Assembly: GCA_029207755.1 (NCBI GenBank)
Contig: JARCOQ010000010.1
Span: 558,001-622,000 of the forward strand
Origin: Chamaea fasciata
Taxonomy: Eukaryota > Chordata > Aves > Passeriformes > Sylviidae
Reading direction: 5' to 3'
DNA length: 64,000 nt
The position numbers and the translations under genes are program-made. This document shows, in pieces, positions 56,577 through 64,000 of this stretch. Positions within the stretch are counted from its first letter, which is position 1, and each line of letters begins with the position of its first letter. The notes beneath the pieces were generated by a model that worked only from the letters and a program-made list of their open reading frames with translations, was not told where the DNA came from and did no database searches.

Positions 56577-58630
56577 GCATCCAGATGGACACCAGAGCCG
56601 TGGATCTCAAGTGGACACTGGTCTGGATGGACACCAGAGCCACGGATCCCACTGTGGATGGACACTGGGATGGATAGACATCAGAGCCTTGGATCCCAGC
56701 TGGACCCTGTTCTGGGTGGACAGCAGAGTCTTGGACTGGACTCTAGATGGATACTGCTCCAGATGGACACCAGAGCCATGGATCCAACTTTGGATGGATC
56801 CTGGCCCAGATGGACTCCAGAGCCATGGATACATCTCTGGATGGGCACTGTTCTGGATGGACACCGGAGCCATGGATCCAAATTGGAGCCTGGTCTGGAT
56901 GGATACAAGGGCCATGGATTCCACTCTTGATGGACACTGGTGGAGATAGCAACCAGAGCCATGGATCCAACTCTAGATGGACACTGGTCCAGATGGTCAC
57001 TAGAGCCATTCCTCCCACCTTGTATTGATAGTGGTCCGGCCAGACACCGAGCCTTGGGTCCCAATTTCGATGGCCAGTGGTCTGGATGGGCACCAGACCA
57101 TGGACCACTATGAATGGACACTGGTCTAGATAGACCCCAGAGCCATGGATTCCAACTGGACACTGGGGTGTGGATGGACACCAGAGAGATGGATGCCACT
57201 GTGGATGGACACTGGTTTGATGGACATAAGAGCCATGGATCCCAATCTAGATGGACGCTGCTGTGAATAGACCCCAGAGCCATGGATCCCACAGTGGATT
57301 GACAGTGGTCAGGATGGACACCAGAGGAATGGATGCTACTGTGGATGGACACAGGTAGAGATGCACACCAGAGTAATGATGTCCGCTCTGGATGGACACT
57401 GGTCTGGATACACAGCTGGACCCTGGCTTCCACTCTGGATGGACACTTGCCTGAATAGACAAAAGAGCTATGGATCCCAGCTTGACACTGGTCTGGAAGG
57501 ACACCAGAGCCATGGATCCCACTCTGAATGCACACTACTCGTGATGGACACAAGAGCCATGCATCCCTCTGTGGATGGAGCCTGGTTTGAATGGACAGCA
57601 CAGCCACGCATCCAGATGGACACCAGAGCCGTGGATCTCACGTGGATACTGGTCTGGATGGACAGCAGAGCCATGGATCCCACTGTAGATGGACCCTGGT
57701 ACAGATGGACAGCATAGCCATGGATGCAAATTGGACACTGCTCAAGATGGATAATGCTCTGGATGGATGCCAGAGCCATGGATCCCTCTCTGGATGCATG
57801 CTCTTCTCGATGGACACAAGAGTCATGCATGCATCTGTAGATGGAGCCTGGTATGAATGGACAGCACAGCCACGTATCCAGATAGATACTTGTCCAGATG
57901 GACAGCAGAGCCGTGGACCCCAACTGGGTAGTGGCCTGGATGGACACCAGAGCAATGGATCCCACTGTTGATGGACACAGGTAGAGATGCACACCAGAGT
58001 AATGGTGTCCGCTCTGGATGGACACTGGTCAGGATAGACAGCAGATCCCTGGCTTCCACTCTGGATGGACGCTTGCCTGAATAGACAAAAGAACTATGGA
58101 TCGCAGCTTGACAGTGGTCTGGATGGACACCAGAGCCATGGATCCCACTCTGAATGCACACTACTCGTGATGGACACAAGAGCCATGCATCCCTCTGTGG
58201 ATGGAGCCTGGTTTGAATGGACAGCACAGCCACGCATCCAGATGGACACCAGAGCTGTGGATCTCAAGTGGACACTGGTCTGGATGGACACCAGAGCCAT
58301 GGATCCCACTGTGGATGGACAGTGGTATAAATAGACATCAGAGCCTTGGATCCAACTGGGTGCCGTTCTGGATAGACAGCAGGGTCTGGGATTGGACTCT
58401 GGATGGATTCTGCTCCAGATGGACACCAGAGCCATGAATCCCACTGTGGGTGGATCCTGGTCTGGATGGACTCCAGAGCCATGGATCCGTCTCTGGATGG
58501 ACACTGTTCTGGATGGACACCAGAGCCATGGATCCAAACTGGATCCTGGTCTGGATGGATACAAGTGCCATGGATTCCACTCTGGATGGATACTCCTCCA
58601 GATAGCAATTAGAGTAATGGATCCGAATCC
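55060..58630 (+). repeat. Large duplicated block, left copy (offset 5,372 bp)
   Basis: Everything from about 55060 to 58628 recurs at +5,372 bp with few changes, including the A and B' higher-order copies and the irregular units after 56.2 kb. Anchors 55424/60796, 56408/61780, 57361/62733 and 58065/63437 all give the same offset. Confidence 0.88.
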
Positions 58631-60429
58631 AGATGGATACTGCTCCAGATGGACACCAGAGCCGTGGATCCCAACTGTACACTGGTCTGGATGGACACCA
58701 GCGCCATGGATCCCACTGTGGATGGACCCTGATACAGATGGACAGCATAGCCATGGATGCAAACTGGACACTTGTCCAGATGGATAATGGTCTGGATGGA
58801 CGCCAGAGCCATAGATGCCACTCTGGATGCACGCTCTTCTCGATGGGCAAAAGAGTCATGCATCCGTCGTTAGATAGAGCCTGGTAGGAATGGACAGAAC
58901 AGCCACATATCCAGATGGATACTTGTCCAGATGGACAGCAGAGTAGTGGATCCCACAGTGGACACTGATCTGGATGGGCACCAGCGCCATGGATCCCACT
59001 CTTAATGCACACTACCCGTGATGGACACAAGAGCCATGCATCCCTCTGTGGATGGAGCCTGGTTTGAATGGACAGCACAGCCACGCATCCAGGTGGACAC
59101 CAGAGCCGTGGATCTCAAGTGGACACTGGTCTGGATGGACATCAGAGCCATGGATCACACTGTGGGTGGATCCTGGTCTGGATGGACTCCAGAGCCATGG
59201 ATCCGTCTCTGGATGGACGCAGTTCTGGATGTACACCCGAGCCATGGATCCAAACTGGAGCCTGGTCTGGATGGATACAAGGGCCATGGATTCCACTCTT
59301 GATGGACACTGGTGGGGATAGCAACCAGAGCCATGGATCCAACTCTAGATGGACACTGGTCCAGATGGACACCAGAGCCATTCCTCCCACCTTGTATTGG
59401 TAGTTGTCCGGCTAGACACAGAGCCTTGGATCCCACTTTGGATGGCCAGGGGTCTGGATGGACAACAGAGCCATAGATCCAAATTGGAGCCCGGTCTGGA
59501 TGGATGCAAGGGTCATGGATTCCACTGTGTATGGATACTGCTCCAGATAGCAACCAGAGTCATGGATCCGAATCCAGATGGAGACTGGTCCAGATGGACA
59601 CTGGTCCAGATGGTCACTAGAGCCATTCCTCCCACCTTGTATTGATAGTGGTCCGGCCAGACACCGAGCCTTGGGTCCCAATTTCGATGGCCAGTGGTCT
59701 GGATGGGCACCAGACCATGGACCACTATGAATGGACACTGGTCTAGATAGACCCCAGAGCCATGGATTCCAGCTGGACACTGGGGTGTGGATGGACACCA
59801 GAGGGATGGATGCCACTGTGGATGGACACTGGTTTGATGGACATAAGAGCCACGGATCCCAATCTGGATTGACGCTGCTGTGAATAGACCCCAGAGCCAT
59901 GGATCCCACAGTGGATTGACAGTGGTCAGGATGGACACCAGAGCAATGGATGCTACTGTGGATGGACACAGGAATAGATGCACACCCGAGTAATGGTGTC
60001 CGCTCTGGATGGACACTGGTCAGGATAGACAGCAGAACCCTGACTTCCACTCTGGATGGACGCTTGCCTGAATAGACAAAAGAGCTACGGATCCCAGCTT
60101 GACACTGGTCTGGATGGACACCAGAGCCATAGATCCCACTCTGAATGCACACTACTCGTGATGGACACAAGAGCCATGCATCCCTCTGTAGATGGAGCCT
60201 GGTTTGAATGGACAGCACAGCCACGCATCCAGATGGACACCAGAGCCGTGGATCCCAACTGGACAGTGGTCTCGATGGACAACAGAGCCATGGATCCAAA
60301 ATTGGAGCCTGGTCTGGATGGATACAAGGGCCATGGATTCCACTCTGGATGGATACTGCTCCAGATAGCAACCAGAGGCATCGATCCGAATCCAGATGGA
60401 GAGTGGTCCAGATGGACACTGGTCCAGAT

Positions 60430-63400
60430 GGTCACTAGAGCCATTCCTCCCACCTTGTATTGATAGTGGTCTTGCCGGACACCGAGGCATGGATCCCACT
60501 CTGGATGGCCAGAGGTCTGGATGGGCCCCAGACCATGGATCCCCTATGAATGGACACCGGTCTAGATGGATGCCAGAGCCATGGATTCCAGCTGGACACT
60601 GGTGTGGATGGACACCAGAGCAATGGATGCCACTGTGGATGGACACTGGTTTGGATGGACATAAGAGCCACGGATCCCAATCTAGATGGACGCTGCTGTG
60701 AATAGACCCCAGAGCCATGGATCCCACAGTGGATTGACAGTGGTCAGGATGGACACCAGAGCAATGGATGCCACTGTGGATGGACACAGGTAGAGATGCA
60801 CACCAGAGTAATGATGTCCGCTCTGGATGGACACTGGTCTGGATACACAGCTGGACCCTGGCTTCCACTCTGGATGGACGCTTGCCTGAGTAGGCAAAAG
60901 AGCTATTGATCCCAGCTTGACACTGGTCTGGAACGACACCAGAGCCATGGATCCCACTCTGAATGCACACTACTCGTGATGGACACAAGAGCCATGCATC
61001 CCTCTGTGGATGGAGCCTGGTTTGAATGGACAGCACAGCCACGCATCCAGATGGACACCAGAGCCGTGGATCTCAAGTGGACAGTGGTCTCGATGGACAC
61101 CAGTGCCATGGATCCCACTGTGGATGGACACTGGTGTGGATAGACATCAGAGCCTTGGATCCCAGCTTCACTGTGTTCTGGATGGAGAGCAGAGTCTTCG
61201 ATTGGACTCTAGATGGATACTGCTCCAGATGGACACCAGAGCCATGGATCCCACTTTGGATGGAGCCCAGTCTGGATAGACTCCAGAGCCATGGATCCGT
61301 CTCTGGATGGATGCTGGTCTGGATGGACACCCGAGCCATGGATCCAAATTGGAACCTGGTCTGGATGGATACAAGGGCCATGGATTCCACTCTGGATGGA
61401 TACTGCTCCAAATAGCAACCAGAGTCATGGATCCGAATCCAGATGGAGACTGGTCTAGATGGAGACTGGTGCAGATGGTCACTAGAGCCATTCCTCCCAC
61501 CGTGTATTGATAGTGGTCTTGCCGGACACCGAGGCATGGATCCCACTCTGGATGGCCAGTGGTCTGGATGGGCACCAGACCATTGATCCCCTATGAATGG
61601 ACACTGGTCTAGACGGATGCCAGAGCCATGGATTCCAGCTGGACACTGGTGTGGATGGACACCAGAGCAATGGATGCCACTGTGGATGGACACAGGTAGA
61701 GATGCACACCAGAGTAATGGTGTCCGCTCTGGATGGACACTGGTCTGGATAGACAGCAGAACCCTGGCTTCCACTCTGGATGGACGCTTGCCTGAATAGA
61801 CAAAAGAGCTATGGATCCCAGCTTGACACTGGTCTGGATGGACACCAGAGCCATGGATCCCACTCTGAATGCACACTACTCGTGATGGACACAAGAGCCA
61901 TGCATCCTTCTGTGGATGGAGCCTGGTTTGAATGGACAGCACAGCCACGCATCCAGATGGACACCAGAGCCGTGGATCTCAAGTGGACACTGGTCTGGAT
62001 GGACACCAGAGCCACGGATCCCACTGTGGATGGACACTGGGATGGATAGACATCAGAGCCTTGGATCCCAGCTGGACCCTGTTCTGGGTGGACAGCAGAG
62101 TCTTGGACTGGACTCTAGATGGATACTGCTCCAGATGGACACCAGAGCCATGGATCCAACTTTGGATGGATCCTGGCCCAGATGGACTCCAGAGCCATGG
62201 ATACATCTCTGGATGGGCACTGTTCTGGATGGACACCGGAGCCATGGATCCAAATTGGAGCCTGGTCTGGATGGATACAAGGGCCATGGATTCCACTCTT
62301 GATGGACACTGGTGGAGATAGCAACCAGAGCCATGGATCCAACTCTAGATGGACACTGGTCCAGATGGTCACTAGAGCCATTCCTCCCACCTTGTATTGA
62401 TAGTGGTCCGGCCAGACACCGAGCCTTGGGTCCCAATTTCGATGGCCAGTGGTCTGGATGGGCACCAGACCATGGACCACTATGAATGGACACTGGTCTA
62501 GATAGACCCCAGAGCCATGGATTCCAGCTGGACACTGGGGTGTGGATGGACACCAGAGGGATGGATGCCACTGTGGATGGACACTGGTTTGATGGACATA
62601 AGAGCCACGGATCCCAATCTGGATTGGCGCTGCTGTGAATAGACCCCAGAGCCATGGATCCCACAGTGGATTGACAGTGGTCAGGATGGACACCAGAGGA
62701 ATGGATGCTACTGTGGATGGACACAGGTAGAGATGCACACCAGAGTAATGATGTCCGCTCTGGATGGACACTGGTCTGGATACACAGCTGGACCCTGGCT
62801 TCCACTCTGGATGGACACTTGCCTGAATAGACAAAAGAGCTATGGATCCCAGCTTGACACTGGTCTGGAAGGACACCAGAGCCATGGATCCCACTCTGAA
62901 TGCACACTACTCGTGATGGACACAAGAGCCATGCATCCCTCTGTGGATGGAGCCTGGTTTGAATGGACAGCACAGCCACGCATCCAGATGGACACCAGAG
63001 CCGTGGATCTCACGTGGATACTGGTCTGGATGGACAGCAGAGCCATGGATCCCACTGTAGATGGACCCTGGTACAGATGGACAGCATAGCCATGGATGCA
63101 AATTGGACACTGCTCAAGATGGATAATGCTCTGGATGGATGCCAAAGCCATGGATCCCTCTCTGGATGCATGCTCTTCTCGATGGACACAAGAGTCATGC
63201 ATGCATCTGTAGATGGAGCCTGATATGAATGGACAGCACAGCCACGTATCCAGATAGATACTTGTCCAGATGGACAGCAGAGCCGTGGACCCCAACTGGG
63301 TAGTGGCCTGGATGGACACCAGAGCAATGGATCCCACTGTTGATGGACACAGGTAGAGATGCACACCAGAGTAATGGTGTCCGCTCTGGATGGACACTGG

Positions 63401-64000
63401 TCAGGATAGACAGCAGATCCCTGGCTTCCACTCTGGATGGACGCTTGCCTGAATAGACAAAAGAACTATGGATCGCAGCTTGACAGTGGTCTGGATGGAC
63501 ACCAGAGCCATGGATCCCACTCTGAATGCACACTACTCGTGATGGACACAAGAGCCATGCATCCCTCTGTGGATGGAGCCTGGTTTGAATGGACAGCACA
63601 GCCACGCATCCAGATGGACACCAGAGCTGTGGATCTCAAGTGGACACTGGTCTGGATGGACACCAGAGCCATGGATCCCACTGTGGATGGACAGTGGTAT
63701 AAATAGACATCAGAGCCTTGGATCCAACTGGGCGCCGTTCTGGATAGACAGCAGGGTCTGGGATTGGACTCTGGATGGATTCTGCTCCAGATGGACACCA
63801 GAGCCATGAATCCCACTGTGGGTGGATCCTGGTCTGGATGGACTCCAGAGCCATGGATCCGTCTCTGGATGGACACTGTTCTGGATGGACACCAGAGCCA
63901 TGGATCCAAACTGGAGCCTGGTCTGGATGGATACAAGTGCCATGGATTCCACTCTGGATGGATACTCCTCCAGATAGCAATTAGAGTAATGGATCCGAAT
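60430..64000 (+). repeat. Large duplicated block, right copy (cut by window end)
   Basis: Partner of 55060-58630. It contains one full 1,047-bp copy (60441-61487) followed by the partial B' copy from 61488. The match is still running at base 64000, so the true length is not known. Confidence 0.88.

Larger units (their letters stand above)
48284..64000 (+). repeat. Minisatellite array, unit about 47 bp, continuing past the window end
   Basis: The sequence is built wholly from variants of one unit with GGATGGACACCAGAGCC, then the core CCATGGATCC and CACTGTGGATGGACACTGGT. The distance from one core to the next is typically 47 bp, and TGGATGGACA occurs twice per unit. Neighbouring units differ by several bases, while units one higher-order period apart are almost identical. 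The core joins two overlapping palindromes, CCATGG and GGATCC. Nothing other than this repeat is seen to the end of the window. Confidence 0.97.

Noticed and set aside
48284..64000. CRISPR-like array (regular repeats with variable parts)
   Set aside because: The units are contiguous variants of one sequence with no unique spacers, and the context is a vertebrate genome.
48284..64000. Many 60- to 310-codon frames on both strands of the minisatellite
   Set aside because: They are products of a stop-poor repeat read in rotating frames; only the exceptional 2,432-codon frame is noted, and not as a gene.

Overview
The window is vertebrate DNA and most likely comes from a bird, probably a passerine. 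Four signs support this: a PAK-type STE20 kinase gene (PAK3-like copies are known to be amplified in songbirds), an avian-type family 14 (gamma-c) olfactory receptor, an antisense CR1 LINE tail, and a class II (betaretrovirus-like) endogenous retrovirus primed by tRNA-Trp. There is no bacterial gene structure.

Layout. 1-2.4 kb: the last four coding exons of a PAK-like kinase on the + strand, intact from the catalytic loop to the stop codon, with a CR1 tail in the last intron and a poly(A) signal behind. 2.4-6.8 kb: mostly non-coding, with a GC-rich stretch, a CA microsatellite and a pyrimidine-rich strand of about 0.9 kb. 6.8-7.4 kb: three tandem CCGCCATCTT (YY1-type) motifs, then the first 97 codons of an olfactory receptor, cut off by an LTR. 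7.39-13.81 kb: a complete but damaged provirus on the minus strand with two 395-bp LTRs, a tRNA-Trp primer site, gag, dUTPase-protease, pol and a small env remnant. Gag-pro-pol keeps the betaretroviral two-frameshift layout. The flanks of the two LTRs do not match each other.

13.81-48.28 kb: a macrosatellite of 10.6 head-to-tail copies of a unit of about 3.25 kb. Copies 4-5 and 6-7 form a 6.49-kb dimer repeat, copies 9-11 are nearly identical, and copies 3 and 8 are mosaics. Each full unit holds a set of short stretches with splice-like edges whose phases fit one another; I do not recognise the protein. 48.28-64.0 kb (continuing beyond the window): a second array, a minisatellite built from units of about 47 bp arranged in a 1,047-bp higher-order repeat, itself alternating as an A/B dimer of 2,094 bp, with a 5,372-bp-offset block duplication on top. 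The 47-bp unit has no stop codon in any frame, which leaves a 2,432-codon open frame on the minus strand.

The genes do not form a pathway. The window reads as a unique-gene edge (kinase, receptor) passing, through a retroviral insertion, into about 50 kb of large tandem arrays. That would suit a heterochromatic or late-evolving region such as a subtelomere, pericentromere or sex-chromosome block, but this last point is inference.
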